Part shown: in pieces, positions 1 to 7,308 of the stretch
Numbering within the stretch: position 1 is the first letter of the stretch
How the letters are laid out: each line of letters opens with the position of its first letter
Source of the DNA: UBA10329 sp964500205
Lineage (GTDB): Bacteria; Bacteroidota; Bacteroidia; UBA10329
DNA: 64,000 nucleotides
Assembly (NCBI GenBank): GCA_964500205.1
Contig: CAZCNS010000001.1
Location: 62,001 to 126,000, forward strand
Direction: 5' to 3'
The notes under the pieces: model-generated
What the model saw: the letters and a program-made list of their open reading frames with translations, nothing else
Databases searched by the model: none
Told to the model about the DNA's origin: nothing
Position numbers and translations under genes: made by a program

Positions 1-49
1 CATGGAAACAGAGGCAGGCACTTGGGCGCAGCGGGTGGTGAGGGAGTAG
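1..49 (+). CDS. C-terminal end of an off-window T9SS cargo gene
   Basis: Reading from position 2, a short frame ends METEAGTWAQRVVRE and a TAG at 47-49. The same 15 residues end the complete gene at 2604-3917, and only three synonymous bases differ over 48. This is therefore the last part of a T9SS C-terminal sorting domain, which directs secretion through the SprA pore and attachment to the cell surface. The rest of the gene lies outside the window. The following propeller gene begins directly at this stop in another frame, which points to a rearrangement rather than normal gene spacing. Confidence 0.7.
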   Translation, partial: METEAGTWAQRVVRE

Positions 50-2607
50 ACATCGGCATCTACAGCCACAACGCCAGCCCCATGGTCTATTGTGCCGACA
101 ACCGCCTCTCGTTCGTGCAGGCCCGCATAGACACCATCGCCTCCACGCCCGATACCCTCGCCCGCGTGGACATTAACTTCGAGTACACCGCCCGCGATGC
201 CGAACCCCTCGGCCTGGGCCTCAACCCCCACCACTACAACTACTATCTGGCCCACTGCCCCGAGGGTGTCACCCTCACACCATCATATAACAGGGTGGTG
301 TATCCCGGATTGTATGAGAATACCGACCTTCACGTCTCCGGAAACAACAGCTGGATGAAGTTCGAGTTCGTCATACACCCCGGTGGGGACCCCGAGGACA
401 TCACCATGACCATAGCCGGGGCGGACAACGTGGTGCTCATAGAGCAGCTGGGCCTGGTGATCGTCACCAGCAGCCTGGGCAACTACGTGTTCCCACGGCC
501 CGATGTGTTCCGCATAGGCCCCGACAACGAGTACTACGACCTCGGCTGGCAGCCCGACTGGACCCTCACCCTCACAGGCGACACCCTGCGCTTCACCAGC
601 ATAGGCAGCTACGACCCCGAGGAGGTGCTGGTGTTCAGGTTGGGGGAGGAGTTGATGGCGGATCCAGCACACGTTGGCCAACCGGAGTGGTCCACTCAGT
701 TCGGGGGAAACGGCTTGGACGAGGCCATGGACGTGAGCACCGATACGGAAGGAAACGTTTATATGTGTGGATTCACCTCAAGTAGCAATTTCCCAACTAA
801 CAATGGTGTGATTACAGTTGCTCCCGGAGACCTGGACGCCTTCATCGCCAAGTTCGGCTCGGCCAACGGGGCCATGGCTGGAGTGGTACCCGATGGTGAC
901 CGCCTCATGTGGGCTACGTACTGGGGCGGGACAGGCAGTGACAAGGCACTGGCCCTCAAGGCCACCGGCACGGGGACAGGTGGAAAGACCTATATCACTG
1001 GGGGCTCAACAAGCAGTGATTTCCCACCAAACATTGACGGTGTTTATCAGCAGTCCAATGCCAACGCCTCGCAATATGCATTCGTAGTTGGAATAGACAA
1101 TCAGAGTGGTGGTGATCCAGATGCGGGTTACGTTTGGAGCACCCTGTTCGGGGGCAGCGGCAACGACATCGGGCATGCCATCACCACGGATGCTTCGGGC
1201 AATATCTATATCGGAGGACTTACCACCACTTCCGCCTATGCTGCCACCACCTGCGGTGTGCCGCAGGACGCGGGCTTCCCCAAATGCAACACCTCCAGCA
1301 GCTTCAACAACGGCAATGCCTACGGTGGCGGGGCATCGGACGGATTCATCGCCCGGTTCAGCACGGCAGGGGCACTGCAATGGAGTTCCTTCTATGGCGG
1401 TGCGGAGCGGGACGCGGTGAACGACCTTGCCTTTGATGGAAGCAGTAGGCTCTACATCACCGGAGAGACCGGGAGTGATTCAGACTTCCCTGTGCTGGCC
1501 CTCACGGGTGGAAGCTATGCACAGCCCTACGGGGGCGGGGCGAGCGATGCCTTCGCGGCACGGTTCAATGCGTCACTGACACACGAGTACTGCTCCTATA
1601 TCGGGGGCGGGGGCGCTGATGTGGGCAATGCGATCGCCATACGGTCTAACGGGACCGTGGCCATAGGAGGAAGCACCTCCAGCGATGTGGCAGAAGATGA
1701 TTGGTGCGAGACCGAGGGAACTGGCCTGTTCCCTGCCTGTGGCAATGGCCACATACAGGCTGTGGAACTGGATGCGGTGTATGGCGGAGGCGACTCTGAC
1801 GGGTTCATTCTCGAACTCGGGAACTGTTACATCACTTGGGCAACCTATTATGGAGGGCCGGGCAATGACAGGATAACCGACCTTGCGGTGGACTACCGTG
1901 ACTACCTGTTTTTCGTTGGCGAGACCAATGGCACTGCATCATCCAATGTCTATCAGGCTCCTCCGGGAGATGCCGGTGGCTGGCTCGATCAAAGCAGCCC
2001 GTCCAGTCAACCATACTCCGAGGGTTTCATGGGCATCATGGACGACAGCAGGGATAGACTTTACTCCACATACTTCGGTTTCTCCCGGGTAGAGCGTTGC
2101 AATGCTATAACCACGAATACCGTTAGCATACTCGAGGATTACTATTGGTACATAGCAGGATTCTCCGACAGTCCCGGTTTTGAGAATAAGCTCAACCTAT
2201 CCGATCCCGACAATAATGTTTGGCACTGTTGTGACAACGGTTGGCAGCAAGCTCCGTCTGGCTATCCGAACAATCCTGGCAACGCTTTCATCACCCGTTT
2301 CAACTGGTACGACACTTTCATGTCTGTAGAGGATATGAAGGAAGTGGAATCGGGTCTGAATGTGAATGCCTACCCCAACCCGACCGACCATGCCTTGACG
2401 CTGCAAGTGGATCTCACGGGGGCAGAACGCATCCAGATACGTCTGCACAGCATGACCGGACAGCAGCTTTCCTATCGTGACCATGGTATGCAGCAGGGCA
2501 GGTTCAGCACCAGCATGGATGTCAGTGCCCTCGCTCCGGGCATCTACTTCGTTCAGATAAGTGCCGGGGACCGCCAGGTGACCAAGAAGATAATCAAGCA
2601 CAGATGA
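22..2607 (+). CDS. N-terminally truncated DUF7948/SBBP beta-propeller protein with T9SS sorting domain
   Basis: The frame is open to the left edge; in-frame starts are TTG 22 and ATG 82, and neither is followed by a signal peptide. Residues about 20-215 resemble the DUF7948 module that precedes SBBP propellers. Seven SBBP-type repeats follow (W-S/A-T-x-F/Y-G-G ... D ... G-N-x-Y-x-x-G), enough for one seven-bladed propeller, for example near residues 225, 295, 370, 455, 520, 610 and 680. The last 80 residues are a T9SS sorting domain (AYPNPTDH ... PGIYFVQI ... KKIIK). Family members normally carry a signal peptide and an ENKGQ-like segment, both missing here, so the product may not be exported. 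The stop overlaps the next start by 4 bases (ATGA), suggesting a shared transcript. I regard the 5' end as lost by recombination or misassembly. Confidence 0.75.
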   Translation: MGAAGGEGVDIGIYSHNASPMVYCADNRLSFVQARIDTIASTPDTLARVDINFEYTARDAEPLGLGLNPHHYNYYLAHCPEGVTLTPSYNRVVYPGLYENTDLHVSGNNSWMKFEFVIHPGGDPEDITMTIAGADNVVLIEQLGLVIVTSSLGNYVFPRPDVFRIGPDNEYYDLGWQPDWTLTLTGDTLRFTSIGSYDPEEVLVFRLGEELMADPAHVGQPEWSTQFGGNGLDEAMDVSTDTEGNVYMCGFTSSSNFPTNNGVITVAPGDLDAFIAKFGSANGAMAGVVPDGDRLMWATYWGGTGSDKALALKATGTGTGGKTYITGGSTSSDFPPNIDGVYQQSNANASQYAFVVGIDNQSGGDPDAGYVWSTLFGGSGNDIGHAITTDASGNIYIGGLTTTSAYAATTCGVPQDAGFPKCNTSSSFNNGNAYGGGASDGFIARFSTAGALQWSSFYGGAERDAVNDLAFDGSSRLYITGETGSDSDFPVLALTGGSYAQPYGGGASDAFAARFNASLTHEYCSYIGGGGADVGNAIAIRSNGTVAIGGSTSSDVAEDDWCETEGTGLFPACGNGHIQAVELDAVYGGGDSDGFILELGNCYITWATYYGGPGNDRITDLAVDYRDYLFFVGETNGTASSNVYQAPPGDAGGWLDQSSPSSQPYSEGFMGIMDDSRDRLYSTYFGFSRVERCNAITTNTVSILEDYYWYIAGFSDSPGFENKLNLSDPDNNVWHCCDNGWQQAPSGYPNNPGNAFITRFNWYDTFMSVEDMKEVESGLNVNAYPNPTDHALTLQVDLTGAERIQIRLHSMTGQQLSYRDHGMQQGRFSTSMDVSALAPGIYFVQISAGDRQVTKKIIKHR

Positions 2608-3917
2608 GGAGGATTCAGACGCTGACAGGTGTGTTACATGTAGTGGCCCATTTCATAGCCCATGGGCAGAACTGGGAGCAGGTAGGTGGTGGTATTCCCA
2701 ATACGCTGCAGGGGACAAAAACCCTGTGCTCCTATGGGGATGTCTTAATGGCGGGTGTGCAGCCAAGCCAGCTTCTGAACAGTTCGGCATTCGCTTGGGA
2801 TGGGACACAATGGACAAACCCTTATGATTGGTGTCCGAGCGTCACACTGGAATTCATTGAGTACGGAGGTAGTCTTGTTGCGGTCGGATGCGGCATTGCC
2901 CTACTGCACCCTGATGGGCATTCGGAATCGCTTGCCTCGGTCGCAGCCCGTGGAGTTGCCATTTATCAAGGCGACCTGATAGCCGTGGGCTGGTTCGACA
3001 GCATCGGTGGCATCCCCGCCAGCAAGGTGGCCCGTTGGGACGGCAGCGCGTGGCATGCCTTCGACACCACCGTGTGGGAGGGCGGTGCCATCAGCTGCGC
3101 CATCGAATATCAGGGCGACCTCTATGTGGGCGGCAACATGATAGACGGTGAGCTGGACATAGATCGCATAGGCCGCTGGGACGGCACTCAATGGCATAAA
3201 GTGGGCAATGGCATCAGGGGTGGTATGGGCATCGTGTCATGCTTCGCCATTTACGAGGGAGATCTGTATGTTGCTGGGAGGTTCACCACGGATCTGGGCA
3301 ACCCCGGCCCCAACATCGCCCGCTGGGACGGTGAGCAATGGAAGGACGCAGGCGGTGGACTGGCCGAAGCCTCTGGTACGGGATGCGATATATGGGATAT
3401 GGTGGTGTTCAACGGGTATTTGTATGTCGTGGGATCATGCTCATCTGCTGGGGGTGTCGCTGCTGAGCATATCGCCCGCTGGGACGGAGAGGAATGGTGC
3501 GGTTTTGGGGACGTGTTCAACAACAACATATCGGCCTTGGCGGTGCATCAGGGGGAGCTGTACATGGGCGGGGCCTTCACCACCATCAACAACGACACGG
3601 TGCTGCGCGTGGCCAAGTGGGTGGGGGGCGACTTCGTAGAGGTGTGCGGCACACTGACGGAGGTGGAGGATATTGAGAGAAATTCACGAGAAGTCTCGAT
3701 CCACCCCAACCCCACCTCCGGCCCCCTCACCATCACCTCCACCAAGCCCCTCCTCACCGTGGCGGTCGTGGACATGCTGGGCAGGGTGCTGCTCTCAGAG
3801 CGCGGCAATGCCTCTAACACCACGGCATTGGATCTTTCGCACCTGCCAGCGGGCATCTACGTGGTGCGCATGGAGACAGAGGCGGGCACGTGGGCGCAGC
3901 GGGTGGTGAGGGAGTAG
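2604..3917 (+). CDS. T9SS cargo protein with ARWDG-type propeller repeats
   Basis: The 437-residue product has repeated units of the form YVGG-x-F ... I-A-R-W-D-G-x-x-W (near residues 150, 195, 240, 295), a Kelch-like or delta-60-like beta-propeller pattern common in secreted Bacteroidota proteins. The C-terminus (about 360-437) is a T9SS sorting domain: IHPNPTSGPLTI, LDLSHLPAGIYVVRM and a final WAQRVVRE. The N-terminus (MRRIQTLTGVLHVVAHFIAHGQNW) is a weak but possible signal peptide. The start overlaps the previous stop by 4 bases. Ligand and function are unknown; a surface binding role is an inference from the fold. The tail is nearly identical to that of the off-window gene ending at 49. 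Confidence 0.8.
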   Translation: MRRIQTLTGVLHVVAHFIAHGQNWEQVGGGIPNTLQGTKTLCSYGDVLMAGVQPSQLLNSSAFAWDGTQWTNPYDWCPSVTLEFIEYGGSLVAVGCGIALLHPDGHSESLASVAARGVAIYQGDLIAVGWFDSIGGIPASKVARWDGSAWHAFDTTVWEGGAISCAIEYQGDLYVGGNMIDGELDIDRIGRWDGTQWHKVGNGIRGGMGIVSCFAIYEGDLYVAGRFTTDLGNPGPNIARWDGEQWKDAGGGLAEASGTGCDIWDMVVFNGYLYVVGSCSSAGGVAAEHIARWDGEEWCGFGDVFNNNISALAVHQGELYMGGAFTTINNDTVLRVAKWVGGDFVEVCGTLTEVEDIERNSREVSIHPNPTSGPLTITSTKPLLTVAVVDMLGRVLLSERGNASNTTALDLSHLPAGIYVVRMETEAGTWAQRVVRE

Positions 3918-4577
3918 GTGGGAATACCGACCTTCACATTCCCCATAGGGCGAGGGGGGCTTTACAGGCCGCTCTCCATCACCGCCCGCACCTCGGCCAG
4001 CACCACGGGCGGGTGCTTCGGCTATGCCACGGGAGGCAATGGCCGATTCTATGTGCAGACCAGCAGCAACAGCACCAACGGCACCAGCCAGCCCATGATG
4101 GCCATCGCCACCACGGGGCTGGGAAGCATCACCGTGGCCTATGACATAGAGATGGTGAGCGCACAGGCCCGCACCGTGGGCGTGGTGTTGCAATACCGTG
4201 TGGGCACTTCGGGGAGCTGGAACACTGTCAGCGGCTCGGCCTACCTCCACAGCAGCACCCGCACCGATGGGCAGGTGGACAGCTTCACCAACCTTGTGCT
4301 GCCCTCCGATGCCGATGACCGCGCAGTGGTACAGCTGCGCTGGGCCGTGTGGCGCGGCACCATGTCGGGCAGCAGCTCGGGCATAGCACTCGACAACATC
4401 AGCATCACGGGCAGCGAACCCGAACTGCGCTACTTCCGCACCGCGCAGAGCGGTGCATGGCGCCCCCGCCCGGCCAAGTGTTCCAATGCGCTCGCGCAAG
4501 AGTTCCGAAGGATCTCTTGTGCGGAACATAACGCGCCCAGTTTGCAACTGGGCAATAGGCCAACGTTCGTTCCCTGA
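3918..4577 (+). pseudogene. Fragment of a T9SS cargo gene lacking both ends
   Basis: Directly after the TAG at 3915-3917, and in the same frame, a reading frame continues to 4577. Residues about 20-165 read as a beta-sandwich module of secreted Flavobacteriales proteins (cysteine-poor, ending IALDNISITGS) followed by the first residues of an FRTAQSGAW unit, a common lead-in to beta-helix domains. Similarity then stops abruptly near 4460, just before the palindromes at 4502. There is no signal peptide, no convincing start and no sorting domain. I read it as a remnant of a larger gene brought against the neighbouring CTD tail. Confidence 0.55.
4502..4553. repeat. Two adjacent palindromes (REP-like)
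   Basis: Two hairpins lie back to back: a 6-bp stem GTTCCG/CGGAAC (4502-4507 with 4522-4527) and an 8-bp stem GCCCAGTT/AACTGGGC with a 3-base loop (4535-4553). They mark the point where the cargo gene fragment stops. Such paired palindromes resemble REP elements mobilised by IS200-like RAYT transposases, but no transposase is present in the window. Confidence 0.55.
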
Positions 4578-4603
4578 TCTATTTCATCCCTATTTCAAAA
4601 TTC

Positions 4604-4705
4604 CCGCCCGCGCATGGCTCATCCATGTGCGTCCTATGAGTGAGCCTCCCGCTCACATCAGATCCTGAACTACAGCAGCCCCGCCTTGCGCGGGTTTCTG
4701 TTTTT
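4604..4705. repeat. Triple-hairpin direct repeat, copy A
   Basis: About 100 bases repeated at 4906-5012 with roughly 85-90% identity. Each copy can form three short hairpins: one around CATGG...CCATG, one GTGAG...CTCAC, and a terminator-like CCCGC/GCGGG stem followed by a T-rich run. No reading frame is conserved between the copies. The pattern fits a non-coding mobile or structured repeat. Confidence 0.6.
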
Positions 4706-4758
4706 GGAAAAGTTTACACAAACAACCTGAGTTCGGGATAAGAATTTTCTAAAAGGCC

Positions 4759-4771
4759 GTCCCTTCGGGAC
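4759..4771. repeat. Short perfect hairpin GTCCC-TTC-GGGAC
   Basis: A perfect 5-bp stem with a 3-base loop lies between the two triple-hairpin copies and just ahead of the 81-base inverted-repeat element. It belongs to the same palindrome cluster; no separate function is evident. Confidence 0.4.
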
Positions 4772-4796
4772 TTGTAAGACCTCATGTGTGGCGTTT

Positions 4797-4877
4797 TCTA
4801 CCATACGGGCGTTCCTATGGAACTCTTCATCGCGATAGGTTCAAGATAAAGCCCCATCGGGGCGGCCGTATGGTAGA
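4797..4877. repeat. 81-bp element with perfect 12-bp terminal inverted repeats
   Basis: The ends TCTACCATACGG (4797-4808) and CCGTATGGTAGA (4866-4877) are exact reverse complements. An internal hairpin GCCCC/GGGGC lies near the right end (about 4851-4863). The size and terminal symmetry resemble a MITE or other non-autonomous palindromic element. No obvious target-site duplication was seen. Confidence 0.6.
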
Positions 4878-4905
4878 CAAATGTTCACGATTGCTTTGAA
4901 AGTCC

Positions 4906-5012
4906 TCCGCCCGCGCATGGCTCCAGCCATGTGCGTCCTATGAGTGAGCCTCCCGCTCACATTAGATTCTGAACAACAGCAGCGCCCCACCTTATGCGGG
5001 GTTCTGTGTTCT
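4906..5012. repeat. Triple-hairpin direct repeat, copy B
   Basis: Second copy of the 4604-4705 repeat, in the same orientation, with small indels. The third hairpin is less perfect (CCCCAC/GCGGGG) but keeps its position. With the copy-A stretch and the IR element it fills the whole interval between the gene fragment and darB; no protein-coding gene is supported in 4578-5105. Confidence 0.6.
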
Positions 5013-5105
5013 TGTGGGGGTCGCAGAGGGGCAGCATATGGCGAGCAGGTCAGGTCAAAGTGAGGCCGCCCATCACATCCTTGCAGCTTCTGGCTGCTAT
5101 GGCGC

Positions 5106-6251
5106 TCACACCACCGTCAGCAGTGCGTACGAATACGAGAACCGCGCACTCTCAGGCACCATCAGCAGGATCTTCTGCCCTACCTCGAAACGGCCTGAGT
5201 TGAACATCTCCTCCAGCATGAGGTAGATGGACGCACTGCCCACATTGCCCACTTCAGTGAGATTGGTGAACCATTTCTCCTCAGGGATATGCAATCCTCT
5301 CGACTTCAGCTCATCATAGACCTTCTGTCTGAAGAAATCGCTGGAGAGATGAGGCAGGAACCAATCCACCTCACTGATGTCGAAACCTCTGCGCTCGCAT
5401 ATCTCCTGCAAGAACTCACCCCCTATAGGCACGATGTTCGGGCTGAGGAGCTTCACATCCTGCTTCATGCTGAAAACGGCCTGATCGGCCCACTGCTGCG
5501 GGGTGAACTGCTTCCAGCTTTTGAGCGAGCCGTCCGCGTCCTTATCGCTGCTGGAATACATGCAGGTGTCCATGCGGTGCGCATACGAACGGCCATCGAT
5601 CCATTCGATTTTGAGCGAAATGCCTTTCCTATTCGGTTCTCTGCGCAAGAGTGCTGCACCCGCCCCGTCAGAGAGCATCCATCGGAGAAAGTCCTTCTCG
5701 AACCCGATGGCGGGATTCTGACGCAGCTCCTCCAGTTTGGCACCGTCCTCGCCCCCCTCAAAAAGGTGGGCCCTCATCATCGGACTGATGAGTTCAGACC
5801 CTGCCGTGATGGCTGAGTCTGACTCCCCGGCCAGTAGGCTGAGGTAGCCGTATTTCATGGCGTGCATGCCCGAGCAGCAGGCACCAGATGGCGAGATGAG
5901 CTCGGCAGGGAAGTCGAGCAGACCGTGTATCATGGCCGTGTGGCTGGGCAGCGTCTGGTCGGGCGCGCTGGTGCCGCATGCGATGATGTCCACATCCTCG
6001 ACACGGAACTCCTCACTGTCCAACCCCTTGATGGCATTGACAGCCATCTGCGCATTGGAATAATGCAGCCTTCCCTCTCTGTCAATGCTGTAGTACCGCT
6101 GCTTGATTCCGTTGTTGCGAAGCACAATCGCCCGTGAACGGGAGGGCTTACCTCCGATCAGGCCCAAGTAGGATTCCATCTCTTCGTTGGAGACAGGACT
6201 TCCAGGAAGGAACTTTGAGACTGCTGTGATGTAAACTCCGCTCAACTTCAA
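5106..6251 (-). CDS. darB: DarB/StlD-family beta-ketosynthase (dialkylresorcinol synthesis)
   Basis: A 381-residue KAS III-like enzyme. The thiolase-fold triad is visible: Cys126 in GACCSGM, His301 in FLPHLSS and Asn336 in VGNVGSAS. The N-terminal KFLPGSPVSNEEMESYLG and the following NGIKQRYY are typical of DarB. In this family DarB condenses a beta-ketoacyl chain with a second acyl unit and, with the DarA product, yields a 2,5-dialkylresorcinol, the alcohol part of flexirubin-type pigments. The start is TTG at 6251; an in-frame stop lies 24 bases upstream and no ATG fits. DarA lies 81 bases upstream on the same strand and a TAnnTTTG box sits in the gap, so darB may also have its own promoter. 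Confidence 0.88.
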   Translation of the reverse strand: MKLSGVYITAVSKFLPGSPVSNEEMESYLGLIGGKPSRSRAIVLRNNGIKQRYYSIDREGRLHYSNAQMAVNAIKGLDSEEFRVEDVDIIACGTSAPDQTLPSHTAMIHGLLDFPAELISPSGACCSGMHAMKYGYLSLLAGESDSAITAGSELISPMMRAHLFEGGEDGAKLEELRQNPAIGFEKDFLRWMLSDGAGAALLRREPNRKGISLKIEWIDGRSYAHRMDTCMYSSSDKDADGSLKSWKQFTPQQWADQAVFSMKQDVKLLSPNIVPIGGEFLQEICERRGFDISEVDWFLPHLSSDFFRQKVYDELKSRGLHIPEEKWFTNLTEVGNVGSASIYLMLEEMFNSGRFEVGQKILLMVPESARFSYSYALLTVV

Positions 6252-6282
6252 AGACTCAGTGGGGTTTTTTTTTTAAGGGGCG

Positions 6283-6290
6283 CAAAGGTA
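6283..6290 (-). promoter_or_regulatory. Putative -7 box of darB
   Basis: On the minus strand TACCTTTG matches the Bacteroidota TAnnTTTG box, about 30 bases before the darB start. No TTG was found at the -33 position, so this is a weak prediction. Confidence 0.35.
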
Positions 6291-6332
6291 GGCGTGCATA
6301 ACGTTCTGATAAGCTGACTTCGGTCATTACGG

Positions 6333-7250
6333 TCATTCGCGTAGCGCGTTCTGCGAATGATAAGCTATCTGCCGCTGCAGGTCCTTTTTCTTGAGAACGG
6401 AAACGATAGCAGTAGATAGGGTGGTGATGGGTGACAGAATGAAGGCTCCGATAGGCAGAAGTCGCGAGAGTAAACGCACCCGTCCCGCTCTGTTGGGGTC
6501 ACCAAACTCTCCCTTCACCGAAATAAACCTCGCGTACATCTTGAAAAGCTTTGTAGCCCGCTGTTCCAACAACAACAACGAGGGGTTGATGTTCACAGCA
6601 CCCGCATCATTGAGCCTGTCCTGCATCCCAGAGTAATCATGTCTCAAGGAAAAATCATGCAGCACTTCTCCGAATCGGGTGCTGTCTTCGATGTCCTTCC
6701 GAATGATGCCCGCAGGTGGGAACACCAAGAACGCATCTTTCTTGCCCTTGAACATCCAACGGATGATGGTGATGATGCTCACCAGATTGATGTTGCGGTC
6801 TGTGAGCGCGATGTTGCCCACGAGCTCCGCATTAAGCCCTTTGAGGTGCTGTTTCACTCGTTCCTGCGCCAGCACCCACATGTTGCGCGACCCGATGACG
6901 GTGACCACTTTTCTTCCGGAGAACATCTTTTGGGCATCCCTGTGTTGCAGCAGGCTACTGATAGGAATGCTCGGCTGTAGGAACCAGACGGTATAGCCCA
7001 GCACGATGAGGTCGCAGTCCTGGTCAAGGTCAATGTTCAGCGGCTCCAGCTCGAACGGGATACCGTTGACGGACTCAGGGAAGATGCCAAAGAAAGCCTC
7101 GCTGCTCCATGGAAAAGGAAACCGATGACAGGTCTGAACCTGAACGAAATCCACTTCGCAACGCGGGTCGGCCCTGAAAGGCCCGAGGCAATGATCGAGG
7201 ATGTCGCGCAGCTGCCCGGTCTGCGAGTGGTAAAGAACAAGGATGCGCAT
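6333..7250 (-). CDS. darA: DarA-family dialkylresorcinol condensing enzyme
   Basis: The 305-residue product starts with a flavodoxin-like segment (ILVLYHSQTGQL) and contains FPFPWSSEAFF, LGYTVWFLQPSIPISS and IGSRNMW, all typical of Bacteroidota DarA. DarA acts with DarB to close and aromatise the dialkylresorcinol ring; the exact chemistry is known for the family, not shown here. An upstream extension to 7292 is possible, but the ATG at 7250 opens directly on the conserved MRILVLYHS and is preferred. The gene lies 58 bases after the giant surface-protein gene with no promoter seen between them. The remaining flexirubin genes are absent from the window. Confidence 0.8.
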   Translation of the reverse strand: MRILVLYHSQTGQLRDILDHCLGPFRADPRCEVDFVQVQTCHRFPFPWSSEAFFGIFPESVNGIPFELEPLNIDLDQDCDLIVLGYTVWFLQPSIPISSLLQHRDAQKMFSGRKVVTVIGSRNMWVLAQERVKQHLKGLNAELVGNIALTDRNINLVSIITIIRWMFKGKKDAFLVFPPAGIIRKDIEDSTRFGEVLHDFSLRHDYSGMQDRLNDAGAVNINPSLLLLEQRATKLFKMYARFISVKGEFGDPNRAGRVRLLSRLLPIGAFILSPITTLSTAIVSVLKKKDLQRQIAYHSQNALRE

Positions 7251-7308
7251 GGGGCAAAGATGACGCTTCGCGGTCAAATTCCCCATGCCCAACTCTCAGC
7301 AAAACCGG

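Noticed and set aside
318..3937. Shared 16-mer (318-333 and 3922-3937) near the two rearranged junctions
   Set aside because: A 16-base match somewhere in 64 kb is close to chance level, and the flanks do not align.
3918..4577. An intact gene for the cargo fragment
   Set aside because: No signal peptide, a start only by a GTG abutting the previous stop, and abrupt loss of domain similarity near 4460.
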